A model generated the notes under the pieces. It was not told the DNA's origin. It saw only the letters and a list, made by a program, of their open reading frames with translations, and did not search any database. This document shows, piece by piece, positions 9,023 to 18,950 of a stretch of DNA of 64,000 nucleotides. The position numbers were made by a program, and so were the translations under genes. Position 1 is the stretch's first letter. Each line of letters starts with the position of its first letter. The stretch is from Pontibacter sp. SGAir0037 (GTDB lineage: Bacteria; Bacteroidota; Bacteroidia; Cytophagales; Hymenobacteraceae): the NCBI RefSeq assembly GCF_005491705.1, contig NZ_CP028092.1:2108001-2172000 (forward strand). The letters are read 5' to 3'.

Positions 9023-10195
9023 TTAATCAGCATAAACTGTTTTTTCAATGCCCATTTCCAGCCCGCGCAGCTCTGCCAGCCCGCGCAGCCTGCCGATAGC
9101 AGAATAGCCCGGATTGGTGACCTTGCGCAAGTCATCAAGCATCTGATGGCCATGGTCTGGCCGGAATGGTATAGGTTGCTCCCGCTCTCTGTTAATTGAG
9201 ATGAGCTCCTTCATCACGGCATACATATCGACATCGCCCTCTAAATGATTGGCTTCATAAAAGTTGCCTTCTGCATCGCGCTGTGTACTCCGCAGATGCA
9301 CAAAGTAAATGCGGTCAGCGAACTGCTGCACCATACCGGGTAGGTTATTGTCTTCCCTCACGCCAAAAGAGCCGGTGCAGAAGCATAGGCCGTTGCTCGG
9401 GGAAGGAACCGCTTGTATCAATGCCTCCACATCGGCCGCAGTACTTACCACCCTCGGCAGCCCCAGAATACTATAGGGTGGATCGTCGGGGTGGATCGCC
9501 AATTTCACGCCTGCCTCCTCGGCAACAGGTACCACTTTCTGCAGAAAGTATATCAGGTGCCGCTGCAACTTTTCTGCATCAATGCCTGCATAAGCATCCA
9601 GCGCCTCCTGGAACTGCTCCAGCGTAAAGCTCTCTTCACTGCCAGGCAAACCAGCGATGATGTTTCGCTGCAGCAGGAGCCTCTCGTTAGCTTGCATGCT
9701 GCTGAACCGCTGCTGTGCCCTTTCCAACTCCTGTTTTGTATAGTCGCCCTTTGCACCCTGCCGCTGAAGCATGAACACATCAAAAGCTATAAAGGCGGCT
9801 CTTTCAAAGCGTAGTGCCTTCGAACCATCCTCCACTTCATAGCTCAGATCAGTGCGTGTCCAGTCCAGCACCGGCATAAAATTATAGGTAACGATATAGA
9901 TGCCACAGGCTGCCAGATTCCGGATGGATTGCCTGTAGTTATCGATGTAGGTTTCAAAGCCCTGGCTTTGGGTTTTAATAGCTTCATGAACAGGCACACT
10001 CTCCACCACGCTCCATACCAGCCCGGCCTGTTCTATTTCATCTTTTCGCTTCTGTATTTCCTCCACAGTCCATACCTGTCCATTAGGTATATGGTGCAGT
10101 GCCGTTACAATATCGGTTGCACCGGCTTGTTTAATATCTTGTAAGGAAACCGGGTCGTTAGGCCCGTACCATCTCCAGCTTTGTAATAGAGGCAT
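9023..10195 (-). CDS. uxuA: Mannonate dehydratase
   Basis: Converts D-mannonate to 2-keto-3-deoxy-D-gluconate in glucuronate catabolism. At 390 residues it matches the usual length of about 394. Family features: the start [36 protein letters not shown], the metal-site regions [19 protein letters not shown] and [15 protein letters not shown], and [19 protein letters not shown]. The C-terminal region [13 protein letters not shown] holds metal-binding Asp and His. It sits 22 bases after the SDR oxidoreductase gene, which would supply its mannonate substrate. Uronate isomerase (UxaC), KdgK and KdgA are not in the window. Confidence 0.95.
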   Translation of the reverse strand: MPLLQSWRWYGPNDPVSLQDIKQAGATDIVTALHHIPNGQVWTVEEIQKRKDEIEQAGLVWSVVESVPVHEAIKTQSQGFETYIDNYRQSIRNLAACGIYIVTYNFMPVLDWTRTDLSYEVEDGSKALRFERAAFIAFDVFMLQRQGAKGDYTKQELERAQQRFSSMQANERLLLQRNIIAGLPGSEESFTLEQFQEALDAYAGIDAEKLQRHLIYFLQKVVPVAEEAGVKLAIHPDDPPYSILGLPRVVSTAADVEALIQAVPSPSNGLCFCTGSFGVREDNNLPGMVQQFADRIYFVHLRSTQRDAEGNFYEANHLEGDVDMYAVMKELISINREREQPIPFRPDHGHQMLDDLRKVTNPGYSAIGRLRGLAELRGLEMGIEKTVYAD

Positions 10196-10217
10196 ATGTA
10201 AGTTGTTGCTTTTTTAA

Positions 10218-11039
10218 TTAGACACCACTGAAGGCATTAAATCCTCCATCCACCAGCAGCGTTTCCCCGCTTACGAACCGGGAAGCATCGCTCAACAGGT
10301 AGATAAGCGTTCCGGTCAGTTCTTCCGGATTGCCCAGTCTCCGGAATGGTGTGTTCGAAATAAACTTCTGTGCTCTTTCTGTATAGCTTCCGTCGCTGTT
10401 AAGCAGCAGTGTGCGATTTTGCTCTGTTAAGAACACGCCGGGCGCAATAGCATTTACCCGTACACCATCTCCATAGCGGAGGGCCAGCTCCACTGCCATC
10501 CACTGGGTATAAGCCTCTACTGCTTTTTTTGCCATGGTGTAGCCAAGCACCCGGGTTAGAGGGCGTTGCGCCGTCAGGGAAGAAATATTAACTATAGCTC
10601 CTTTGCCTTTTTCGGCAATCACCCTTCCGAAAACGTGGGTGGGAATAATGGTACCGAACAGGTTCAGATCCACTGCTTTCTGTGTGTCCGCTATTTTAAT
10701 ATTGAACAGATCCTGGTCAGGCATAACAGTGGCACCCGGTATATTACCTCCGGCAGCATTCACCAGGCCGTCAATGGTGCCCCAATTCGCCAGTACTTCA
10801 TCTTTGGCCACCTGCATTTGCTCTTCCTTCAGCACATCGCCAAGTATGGCTATAGCTTCACCGCCTGCGGCTTTAATCGCAGCTACTCTCTCTGCTGCAC
10901 GTTCCTGATTACGCCCAAGTATAGCCACCTTTGCACCAGCCTTTGCTATAGCAAGAGACATCGCTTCTCCCAATATACCCGTAGCCCCTGTCATCACGAC
11001 TACTTTTCCTTTCAATGAAAACTGTTCTATTCCGTTCAT
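10218..11039 (-). CDS. SDR-family oxidoreductase, probable D-mannonate (fructuronate) oxidoreductase
   Basis: Cytosolic short-chain dehydrogenase of 273 residues. The cofactor motif is TGATGILGEAMSLAIA, then NAAGGN, the catalytic Ser of INISSL, and YTMAK, the Tyr-Lys pair. The C-terminus GETLLVDGGFNAFSGV is typical of the UxuB-like SDRs that stand next to UxuA in Bacteroidota and reduce fructuronate to mannonate. I chose the ATG at 11039 (MNGIEQFSLKGK); an in-frame start 16 codons upstream adds a non-conserved stretch. It is the first gene of the catabolic block, and a perfect operator-like palindrome lies about 175 bases upstream. Confidence 0.85.
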   Translation of the reverse strand: MNGIEQFSLKGKVVVMTGATGILGEAMSLAIAKAGAKVAILGRNQERAAERVAAIKAAGGEAIAILGDVLKEEQMQVAKDEVLANWGTIDGLVNAAGGNIPGATVMPDQDLFNIKIADTQKAVDLNLFGTIIPTHVFGRVIAEKGKGAIVNISSLTAQRPLTRVLGYTMAKKAVEAYTQWMAVELALRYGDGVRVNAIAPGVFLTEQNRTLLLNSDGSYTERAQKFISNTPFRRLGNPEELTGTLIYLLSDASRFVSGETLLVDGGFNAFSGV

Positions 11040-11214
11040 GTTATGTTTTATGATGCAATGGCAAATGCGCTGAGGCATTAGCCACAAGTAATAGCTTCTG
11101 CTGTTCTAAATAATAAACCATTAAGCGAGTAATCTCTTACCTCGAATACTATCATTAAACCAAGTAACTAAAGAAGTTAAATGATCTATTATATTTAATT
11201 TCAACTAATCTACC

Positions 11215-11226
11215 GCAATCGATTGC
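11215..11226. promoter_or_regulatory. Putative LacI-family operator upstream of the SDR-UxuA operon
   Basis: Perfect 12-bp palindrome GCAATCGATTGC with the central CG typical of LacI-family operators. It lies between the 3' end of the LacI gene and the SDR gene it would control. The same 12-mer with matching flanks (GCAATCGATTGCAGAT) occurs upstream of SusC. Confidence 0.75.
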
Positions 11227-11299
11227 AGATTCCAAATTAGAATGGCTTTATTTCTATATAATTTTAGTAAAATAAATTTAAGCTTTAACAGGTTAGTTT

Positions 11300-12322
11300 T
11301 CATTTTGTAGATTCCCGAACGATAAGTTCTACCGGCGATGTAAGTGAAATAAAGCTTCTGCCTGGTTCTATTTTCTGATGAATTAAGTCCATGATTAATG
11401 CTGCTGCCTGTTCCCCCATTTCGTAAGGAAATTGCTCAACAGACGTAATGGAGGGTCGTATGATCTGCACCCGGGGATCATTGGAATAGCCGGCCAGTCT
11501 AAAATCCTGTGGAATACGGAGTTTTATGGTGTTGGCGTAATCCAGCACTGCAATGGCTGTTGTATCGTTACAGGTGAAAACCGCATCAGGATAAGGCAGC
11601 GCAGCAAACAAAGACTCACAGGTTCTATAGGCATTTTCATAGGTTAACTCCTGAAAAGATACGATGCTTTCGTCGAAAGGAACATTGAATTTCTTCAGGG
11701 CATCCTGGTAGCCTGCCAGGCGTTCTCTGTAAAGACTACAACTTAGCGGGCCACTGATATGTGCAATTCGCCGACACCCCTTCTCCAGCAGGTGAAGTGT
11801 TGTTTTATAGGCTCCCTGGTAATCCTCCCCCTGAATTTTATGAGCCGAATACCCTTTAGGCACCCTATCATAGAATACCAGAGGTACATTCGCTTTTGCA
11901 AAAGCATCAAAATGGGAAAAGTCTTCCGTATACAAGGTAGAAGAAACAATCAGTCCCTCCACCCGCAGGGCAAGCAGCACATTCACAAGCTGTTTTTCCA
12001 GAGCCGGCGATTCATTCGACTGGAAAATCATCAGGTTATAGTCGCGCTTTTGCAGTACGTTCTGAATAGCTGTTATCACCGAAGACTGGAAGTACATGGA
12101 TATACGCGGAACGATAAGCCCGATGATATTTGATTTGCTTTTCCGAAGGCTGGATGCCATTGCATTTAACTGGTACCCTGCCTTGTTTACAGCCTCCTTT
12201 ACGCGTTCTTTTGTATCCTCGCTTACGTGCGGATGATCGCTTAAAGCCCTTGAAACGGTAGAAGTAGACAAACCTAGCTCAAAAGCAATGTCTTTCAATC
12301 TATACTGAGGCTTTTTACTCAT
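11300..12322 (-). CDS. LacI-family transcriptional regulator
   Basis: Repressor of 340 residues from the ATG at 12322 (MSKKPQYRLKDIA); a start 10 codons upstream is less likely. The N-terminal HTH is RLKDIAFELGLSTSTVSRAL, followed by the hinge region GYQLNAMASSLRKSKSNIIG. The periplasmic-binding-protein-like sensor domain includes VFTCNDTTAIAVLDYAN and a C-terminal SITSVEQFPYEMGEQAAALI. It lies between the SusCD-DUF1080 block and the SDR-UxuA block, all on the minus strand. Two perfect GCAATCGATTGC sites head those blocks, so it is very likely their local repressor, released by a uronate or aldonate inducer (inference). Confidence 0.93.
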   Translation of the reverse strand: MSKKPQYRLKDIAFELGLSTSTVSRALSDHPHVSEDTKERVKEAVNKAGYQLNAMASSLRKSKSNIIGLIVPRISMYFQSSVITAIQNVLQKRDYNLMIFQSNESPALEKQLVNVLLALRVEGLIVSSTLYTEDFSHFDAFAKANVPLVFYDRVPKGYSAHKIQGEDYQGAYKTTLHLLEKGCRRIAHISGPLSCSLYRERLAGYQDALKKFNVPFDESIVSFQELTYENAYRTCESLFAALPYPDAVFTCNDTTAIAVLDYANTIKLRIPQDFRLAGYSNDPRVQIIRPSITSVEQFPYEMGEQAAALIMDLIHQKIEPGRSFISLTSPVELIVRESTK

Positions 12323-12591
12323 TTGTAGGCTGTCACTTTCCGTGCGAAACATATTTTTTTAAATATAATGGATTTTTATTTCTCAGCAGGTATGTTACTT
12401 TGGTGACGCTATTTATATATACTAACTGAAGGAATGGCAGAAAACCAGCGCCAGCACCCTAGCTATAGTTTAACTGTTTAAAGCAATCGTCATAGTATGC
12501 CTTTCTTATGAGGATAATATGAGCCCCTAAGACGCAAACAATGGAAAATCCGGCAAACCAGACTGACCGCACCAGCTTGCCGGATAATCGT

Positions 12592-14004
12592 TTAAATGGC
12601 TTTCAATTCCTTTATTTTAATACTTCTAAAGGCTACACTATTGCCATGGTCCTGGAGTAAGATATGTCCTTTAGCCGCCTCACCAAAGTTTTCCCAGTTC
12701 TTGTATTTGCTTTTACTTACTAATTCCTTGAATTCTTCAGATCCTCTTTTATATTCCAGCACCTTTATACCATTCAGCCAATGCTCCACGGTGTTATCAG
12801 GTTTAACAATTAAACGGGCCTGGTTCCACTCGCCGATTGGTTTCAGAAACCGCTGGTTCTTCTCCGATGTCTTCAGATCATACAGCGATGCAAGTGTACG
12901 GTTACCATCTCGTCCCATTTTAGCGTCCGGGTGTCTTGCATCATCCAGTAATTGATATTCGAGTCCGATAGCAGAAGCATTCTTAACGTTCTCTTTTTCC
13001 GTAACAAAATATTTGATACCACTGTTAGCACCCGCTGTGAGTTTAAACTGAACCTGTAAGTCAAATGCATCAAACTCCTGCTCCGTTACAATATCGCCAC
13101 CGTTCACCGATTCGCCTCCTCCGGATTCAAGCACCTGCAGTTCTCCTGCGTCAATCTTCCATCCACCTGCCGGAAAAGCATCTTTATAAGCTCCCCTCCA
13201 GCCCTTTGTTGTTTTGCCATCCCACAGCAAGCGCCAGCCCTGTGCCTTTTCCTCTTCTGTCAGATTGTTTGGCACAAGGTTTACAACAAAGGCACTATGC
13301 CCTTCCCGTTGTTTCAGATCAGTAGTCTTGATACGGATATGCCGCCACCTGATTTCTTTTCCAGCATCTTCGGCATTGCCAATAGAATGCACCTGGAGCG
13401 CTATAATTCCTTTAGGTGTCATATCATCTACCACCGAAGCAACTGGCACATCATTCATCCAGGTGGTGATACGGTTACCTATGGCTTCGATTCGTGCTTT
13501 GTTCCAAGCTCCTTTCTTAAAAGCCGATTGGGCATCGGGGTTTAGCGAAAGCGGGTAAAGCCATCCCCGTCTTGCCTCATCGTAAATGCCTCCAGTCCAC
13601 TTCCGATCAGAGGGATCAATTTCAAACTGGTAACCATGCACCCGTCCTTCCATGACGGCCGGATCAGAGATACTGCGAAACTGCACACCACTGTTAATGT
13701 CGTTATCCAGCATAACTTCAAACTCAAGGATATAGTCGCTATATTCTTTATCTGTAGCCAGAAAGCTGTTAGGCGAATTCATGACGGTGGTGCCCACAAT
13801 GGCACCATCCTCTACTTTGTAGCTGGCCTTGCCGTTTATTTGCGTCCATCCGGTCAGGTCTTTTCCATTGAACAACTCAACCCAACCGTTTTCCTGTGAT
13901 GACTCCGAAAGCTGCACCGATTCATTACTTTTTGAAGCGCATCCGTACTGGCTAAACGTGGCGGGAAGCAGCATTAGTAAAAGGGGCAAATGATGTTTTT
14001 TCAT
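12592..14004 (-). CDS. Lipoprotein with two DUF1080 (3-keto-glycoside-active) domains
   Basis: Exported, probably lipid-anchored protein of 470 residues. The signal MKKHHLPLLLMLLPATFSQYGC has a lipobox-like Cys; the ATG at 14004 is preferred to a TTG three codons earlier. Two concanavalin-like DUF1080 domains follow: residues about 40-215 (WVELFNGKDLTGWTQING, then GVQFRSI) and about 250-465 (WRLLWDGKTTKGWRGAYKD, then SGIKYFVTEKENV). Recent work on this family points to hydrolysis or lyase action on 3-keto-glycosides. It follows SusD by 111 bases in the same direction, so it probably acts on the imported glycan. No classical glycoside hydrolase or polysaccharide lyase is encoded nearby. Confidence 0.88.
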   Translation of the reverse strand: MKKHHLPLLLMLLPATFSQYGCASKSNESVQLSESSQENGWVELFNGKDLTGWTQINGKASYKVEDGAIVGTTVMNSPNSFLATDKEYSDYILEFEVMLDNDINSGVQFRSISDPAVMEGRVHGYQFEIDPSDRKWTGGIYDEARRGWLYPLSLNPDAQSAFKKGAWNKARIEAIGNRITTWMNDVPVASVVDDMTPKGIIALQVHSIGNAEDAGKEIRWRHIRIKTTDLKQREGHSAFVVNLVPNNLTEEEKAQGWRLLWDGKTTKGWRGAYKDAFPAGGWKIDAGELQVLESGGGESVNGGDIVTEQEFDAFDLQVQFKLTAGANSGIKYFVTEKENVKNASAIGLEYQLLDDARHPDAKMGRDGNRTLASLYDLKTSEKNQRFLKPIGEWNQARLIVKPDNTVEHWLNGIKVLEYKRGSEEFKELVSKSKYKNWENFGEAAKGHILLQDHGNSVAFRSIKIKELKAI

Positions 14005-14115
14005 TTTTATCAAGTATGTGATTAAATCATATTCCAGTACTGCAGTTGGTGTCCACTGCGTTTAGTTAAAAGAGGCATTCTGCTCAGCCTTTGGACAAGG
14101 CTGAGCAGAATTATA

Positions 14116-15756
14116 CTAATAACCTTCGTTTTGTGCAAATTCAGAGGTAGTACGGTCAATCTGTTCCTGCGGGATGGGACGCAAGACATGGAAACTTCTA
14201 ATGTTTTGCCCCCCATAAGGATTATGGGCTTTTACGCGCTCAACAAGTTTTCCTGTTCTTACCAGGTCAAACCAGCGGAACATCTCTCCGATCAGCTCAC
14301 GTGCGCGTTCATCCAGGATAAAATCTATGTCCAAATCCCCGGCCGTTACCATCATGGCTTGTTGGTGCTGTGCTGTTTCTTCAGGAGTAGCTCCTACTCT
14401 GGCAGACCTGAGCCTAAGGGTGTTGATATAATCTGCGGCTTCCTCAGCTTTGCCACTCATCAAAAGTGCTTCCGCAGCTATCAGGTACGTTTCGGCCAGC
14501 CGCATCATTGGAAAATCGCGCACACCTGCCGCCTGGTTATCAGGTCGTTGAGCATCCTCAAATTTAGTTAAAGAGGGATAAAGCTTTGGTGTATATTTGC
14601 TTGGTGTAAGCACCTGATAAGGCTTACTTGCAATAACATTGGCAGGAAGCTCTTTGCCTGGAAGCCAAATGGCAGTATCTCCTACACTGTAGGCCGGTAC
14701 GCCGTTAATTTTAGGTATTGAGGCTGCATTGTTTGCGTAGAAGACACTTTTGAAAAACTTTTCATAGCGTACATCATGGGTTCTGTCAGCATAAACATTG
14801 TTTAAAAGGAAGTCTGTCGGGCGAAACCTCTTCCAGGGTGTTCCGTTTGGCAGATCCCGCTTCATGCCTGGCTGCACATCGTATTCCATTAACACAAAAC
14901 GGCTGGCATTGTTAGCCCCATCTCCGTTATAAATCTGGTCGTTGATATACTGCGCTGCAAAAATTGTCTCTGAGTTGTTCTCATTGCCCTGAGCAAATAC
15001 ATCTGATATATTTGGCAGCAGCACATAGTTGTAATTACTTATCACTCCCTTTGCAAGGTCTGCTGCACGCTGATAGTCTGTTTGCTGCGCAGCTACAGAC
15101 GATGCTCTCGTCAGCAATACCCTGGCAAGCAGGTGTTCAGCGGCAGGCTTGGTGGCACGGCCCCAGTCATTTGTGGTGGAAGGAAGTTTTGCAATAGCAT
15201 CTTCCAGGTCTTTTACAATTACGTCATAAACATCCGCTACACTGGAGCGAGCTGATGCTGTCTCAACAGCTTGTGTTTCGCTGAGGGTGATATGTACCGG
15301 CCCAAACATCTGTACCAGTACAAAATAATGATGCGCCCTCAGGAATTTAGCTTCTCCTATTCTGATATCCCGGGTAACATTGTTCATACTTGAAATTGCC
15401 GGTGCCCGCTCAATAATGGCATTTGTGGTATTTATACCGATATAAAAATTGTTCCATATCTCTCTACAGTAAGTATTACGGGCATCTAGTTGAGCAGAAT
15501 AAGCGTCGAAGTATTTAAACCCGCCATCAGACCCCTGCATGTAAGTATCAGTACCGAACACAGTAGTTGTCATGCCTCTTTCCACTCCATAATACTGTCG
15601 CAATGGTTGGTACGCAGCTACTACTGCAGCCTCCAGCCCCTCGCCGGTGCTTATAAATTCACTGGTAAGTCCAGAGCGAAGATCCTCATCCAGCAGGCCA
15701 TTACACGATGTGGCAAGGCTTCCCAATATTAAAAGGCTAATTATATATCGTTTCAT
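14116..15756 (-). CDS. SusD/RagB-family outer-membrane glycan-binding lipoprotein
   Basis: Surface lipoprotein of 546 residues that captures oligosaccharides and closes over its SusC partner. The signal is MKRYIISLLILGSLATSC with the lipobox Cys at residue 18, followed by NGLLDEDLRSGLTSEFISTGEG. Family features include REIWNNFYIGINTTNAIIE, IGEAKFLRAHHYFVLVQMFG (a TPR-like helix pair), and the C-terminal motifs RLAETYLIAAEALLMSGK and DFILDERARELIGEMFRWFD. It starts 19 bases after the SusC stop codon, so the pair is cotranscribed. The operator at 18939 would control both. Confidence 0.95.
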   Translation of the reverse strand: MKRYIISLLILGSLATSCNGLLDEDLRSGLTSEFISTGEGLEAAVVAAYQPLRQYYGVERGMTTTVFGTDTYMQGSDGGFKYFDAYSAQLDARNTYCREIWNNFYIGINTTNAIIERAPAISSMNNVTRDIRIGEAKFLRAHHYFVLVQMFGPVHITLSETQAVETASARSSVADVYDVIVKDLEDAIAKLPSTTNDWGRATKPAAEHLLARVLLTRASSVAAQQTDYQRAADLAKGVISNYNYVLLPNISDVFAQGNENNSETIFAAQYINDQIYNGDGANNASRFVLMEYDVQPGMKRDLPNGTPWKRFRPTDFLLNNVYADRTHDVRYEKFFKSVFYANNAASIPKINGVPAYSVGDTAIWLPGKELPANVIASKPYQVLTPSKYTPKLYPSLTKFEDAQRPDNQAAGVRDFPMMRLAETYLIAAEALLMSGKAEEAADYINTLRLRSARVGATPEETAQHQQAMMVTAGDLDIDFILDERARELIGEMFRWFDLVRTGKLVERVKAHNPYGGQNIRSFHVLRPIPQEQIDRTTSEFAQNEGY

Positions 15757-15775
15757 AAATCTTAAATTTTAACTT

Positions 15776-18700
15776 TTAGAATCTAACATTTAACCCTAAC
15801 AGGTACTGAGAATAGGACGGCGTATCCTGACGCGGAAATTCAGGATCTATACCTTTGTGATCTCTTACATAAGATGAAAAGATGAGTGGTTGCTGTGCCG
15901 TAGCATAAACCCTTATTGAGCCAATGCCTATCTTTTCAGTAAGCGACTGGGGCAGGTTATACCCAAAGTTGATGTTCCTTATCTTGATAAATGATCCATC
16001 GAAATAGCGCAGGGTACTCACATAAATGGGGCTCTCCTGGTTCTGATTTGGCCTTGGATAAGCATTGGTAGGATTAGCAGGAGTCCAGTAGTCTACGTCT
16101 AAGCTGTTGTAGCGGCCGAACAAGTTAACTGTCTGCCCTTCATGGAGATTACTGATGATGGTGTTGCCGAATTGCCCGAATACAAAAAACGAAAGGTCAA
16201 AGTTTTTATAAGAAAAACGGTGTGTCATACCTCCTTGCCAGGTTGGCCTTGGAGTTCCTAGTATTATCCTGTCGTCAGCCGTAATTTTGTTATCATTGTT
16301 TACATCTCTAACTCTTATTTCGCCGGGCTTCTGCCCGTACACCTTTGCAAGCTCCGCCTCTTCTGTTTGCCAGATCCCGATTTTTTCATAGTCATAGTAC
16401 ACGTTTATCGGTTGACCTATAAACCATTGACTACCGATATCATCTACCTTGCCCCCATATAGCTCTATTATTTTTTCTCTGTTAGCAAAGGCATTTAAGT
16501 CTACCGACCAGTTAAAATCATTGCCAGCAATAAGCACGGCAGATAAAGTCATTTCTACACCTGTATTCTGGGTACTGCCTATATTCTCCAGCACATTGCT
16601 AAAACCACTGGTTAGGGGGAGCTGGCGCTGCAAGAGCAAGTCCCTGGTGCTCTGGCGATAGAATTCCAGACTACCTGAAACACGGTTATTCCAGAAGCCA
16701 AAATCAGTGCCTATATTGTATGAACTGGTTGATTCCCACTGCAAAGCATCGTTCCTGATAGCTCCAGGCCTAAACCCAAACAAGCCGGTATTGCCAAAGG
16801 AGTAGGTTGTACGGGATAAAGATCCCTGTGTCTGATAAGGGTTTATACCTGTATTTCCTGTTTCACCATAACTGGCACGCAGACGTAAAGTTGTTAACCA
16901 TGAGATACCTTGCATGAATGCTTCATTAGAAACATTCCAACCTAGTGCAACAGAAGGAAAGAATCCCCATTTCTGCCCTTTGGCAAATCGTGAAGAGCCA
17001 TCGGCACGACCTGTTAATGTTAATAGATAGCGGCTATCATATCCATAGTTTACGCGCGCCATATAGGATAAAATATTCCATTTTTCGTAAAATGATCCGA
17101 CACCCGTTACCTTTGCAGCTGCCCCTAGGTTGTAGTACTCCATGCCTTCAGCAGGCACCCCCAGTACATTTACATTAGAGCCTTCCTGCTTACGCTGCTG
17201 CACACTGTATAAGCCTGTAAAGTTCAGGCTATGTTTTTCAGCAAAGGTTTTGTTATAATTCAGGATATTCTCGAGCGTGTAATTGAACACCTGGTTTTCA
17301 TCAGTACTGGCAGTAGGATCGTTATTACGTCGTTCATTTGTTAAACGCCCCCTGAAATTACCCTTTCGGCTCTGGATAATATCCGGGCCAAAGTTAAGCC
17401 TGTAAGTGAGCCCTTCGGCAAGTGTTAACTCACCGTAAAGACTGCTAAAAAGGCGGAAGCGATCTTCTTTATTGATATTAGCGCCCTCTTGTATTTCACT
17501 TATCGGGTTAGAACGCAATCCATCGTTTGTTGGTAGAAAGATAATGTTGCCGGCTTCATCATAAGGAACACCGAGTGGATTTTCCAGTAGCGCATCATCA
17601 TATGGATTTAGATCCAGTCCATTTAACACACTTTTACTTGCCAATGTAGATACGCCGAGCTTAATACGTTTTCCTATTTGCTGATCAAGGTTAACGCGCA
17701 GGGTAAAGCGGGACATGTCCTGAATCTTGATGATGCCGTTATCTTCAAAATAGTTTAGTGAAATCGAGTATCGGGTGTCTTCGGTGCCACCGTTTACACC
17801 GAGCTGGTGGTTCTGGATCAATCCTCTTCGCAGCATGAGCTCCTGATAATCTGTAGAGCGACCTAAACGAATAGACTCCAGTTCAACAGGTTCAAACAAT
17901 TCCACATCTGCAGCCTGCGGGTCGTTATCGTCGTAATTATCGCTCGCTCTTCTCGACTCCCGCTTATATTCTGCGAACTCAGCTCCGTTCATCATATCTA
18001 CTTTGCCTAAAGCTTTTGAGAAGCCGACAAAAGTATCATAGGTTATCTGAGGTTTACCAACGGTTCCTCTCCGGGTAGTGACAAGCACAACTCCATTGGC
18101 ACCCCGAGACCCATAAATAGCAGTTGCCGAGGCGTCTTTTAATACTTCTAAGGAGGCAATATCCTGAGGTGCAATATCATTGATTCCGCCAGTTATCGGA
18201 ATACCGTCTACTACATATAAAGGGTCATTATTAGCTGAGAAAGAACGGTTTCCACGCACCCTTACCTCCACACCTGCACCAGGCTTTGTACCCGACATGA
18301 CCACATTCACACCTGCTACCCGCCCCTGCAGCGCCTGGGCTGCGTTTGTTACGGGCAGTTCTTTTATTTCTTCTGCCTTAACTGAACTAACAGCACCTGT
18401 TACATCACTTTTCTTCTGTGTACCATACCCTACAACGACCACTTCTTCCAGTGTTTTGGTATCTTCTTGTAAAATGACATTAATGGTTGTTTTTCCGTTT
18501 ATAGGCACCTCTTTGGCAATAAACCCTATAAAAGAAAACACCAATGTACCGGATGCTTCTGAAAGGCGCAGCGAATAAGTACCTTCCACACCCGTAGTTG
18601 CCCCGGTAGAGGTTCCTTTTACGACAACCGTAACCCCAGGCAGTGGTTCACCTTTCCCTGACGTGACTCTTCCCTGAATGACAACATCCGCCACTTTAGG

Positions 18701-18817
18701 ATTAACGTTGAGTGGCGGTCTAACGCCCTCTGCTGAGGCTACAAGTTGTGCTTTTACAGATAACCCTGTAAGGCAAACCAGCAGCACAGCACATGAAAAT
18801 TTTGTAAAAATCGTCAT
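15776..18817 (-). CDS. SusC/RagA-family TonB-linked outer-membrane transporter
   Basis: TonB-dependent importer of 1013 residues. A signal peptide (MTIFTKFSCAVLLVCLTGLS) precedes a carboxypeptidase-regulatory-like domain (about 45-120, VIQGRVTSGKGEPLPGVTVV). A TonB-box-like stretch EEVVVVGYGTQKKSDVTGAV leads into the plug domain (about 130-250, with GSRGANGVVLVTTRRG). A 22-strand barrel fills the rest and ends in an aromatic residue (LLGLNVRF). There is no N-terminal anti-sigma-interaction (STN) domain, consistent with control by the LacI repressor rather than an ECF sigma/anti-sigma pair. It is the first gene of the glycan locus. The likely cargo is a uronate-containing oligosaccharide, inferred from UxuA. 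Confidence 0.96.
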   Translation of the reverse strand: MTIFTKFSCAVLLVCLTGLSVKAQLVASAEGVRPPLNVNPKVADVVIQGRVTSGKGEPLPGVTVVVKGTSTGATTGVEGTYSLRLSEASGTLVFSFIGFIAKEVPINGKTTINVILQEDTKTLEEVVVVGYGTQKKSDVTGAVSSVKAEEIKELPVTNAAQALQGRVAGVNVVMSGTKPGAGVEVRVRGNRSFSANNDPLYVVDGIPITGGINDIAPQDIASLEVLKDASATAIYGSRGANGVVLVTTRRGTVGKPQITYDTFVGFSKALGKVDMMNGAEFAEYKRESRRASDNYDDNDPQAADVELFEPVELESIRLGRSTDYQELMLRRGLIQNHQLGVNGGTEDTRYSISLNYFEDNGIIKIQDMSRFTLRVNLDQQIGKRIKLGVSTLASKSVLNGLDLNPYDDALLENPLGVPYDEAGNIIFLPTNDGLRSNPISEIQEGANINKEDRFRLFSSLYGELTLAEGLTYRLNFGPDIIQSRKGNFRGRLTNERRNNDPTASTDENQVFNYTLENILNYNKTFAEKHSLNFTGLYSVQQRKQEGSNVNVLGVPAEGMEYYNLGAAAKVTGVGSFYEKWNILSYMARVNYGYDSRYLLTLTGRADGSSRFAKGQKWGFFPSVALGWNVSNEAFMQGISWLTTLRLRASYGETGNTGINPYQTQGSLSRTTYSFGNTGLFGFRPGAIRNDALQWESTSSYNIGTDFGFWNNRVSGSLEFYRQSTRDLLLQRQLPLTSGFSNVLENIGSTQNTGVEMTLSAVLIAGNDFNWSVDLNAFANREKIIELYGGKVDDIGSQWFIGQPINVYYDYEKIGIWQTEEAELAKVYGQKPGEIRVRDVNNDNKITADDRIILGTPRPTWQGGMTHRFSYKNFDLSFFVFGQFGNTIISNLHEGQTVNLFGRYNSLDVDYWTPANPTNAYPRPNQNQESPIYVSTLRYFDGSFIKIRNINFGYNLPQSLTEKIGIGSIRVYATAQQPLIFSSYVRDHKGIDPEFPRQDTPSYSQYLLGLNVRF

Positions 18818-18938
18818 AAGTGATGCTTTTTTGTGGAATAAAAAATACTAAAACTCAATACCTGCTTTTGCAGACAGGCAAATCTCAAATCATGTAGAGC
18901 AGATTACTTCTATGGTAACACAGCAGTGTCAAGTTTTC

Positions 18939-18950
18939 GCAATCGATTGC
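18939..18950. promoter_or_regulatory. Putative LacI-family operator upstream of SusC
   Basis: Perfect palindrome GCAATCGATTGC, identical to the site at 11215, and both are followed by AGAT. It lies 121 bases upstream of the SusC ATG, so it would control the SusCD-DUF1080 transcript. Confidence 0.75.
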
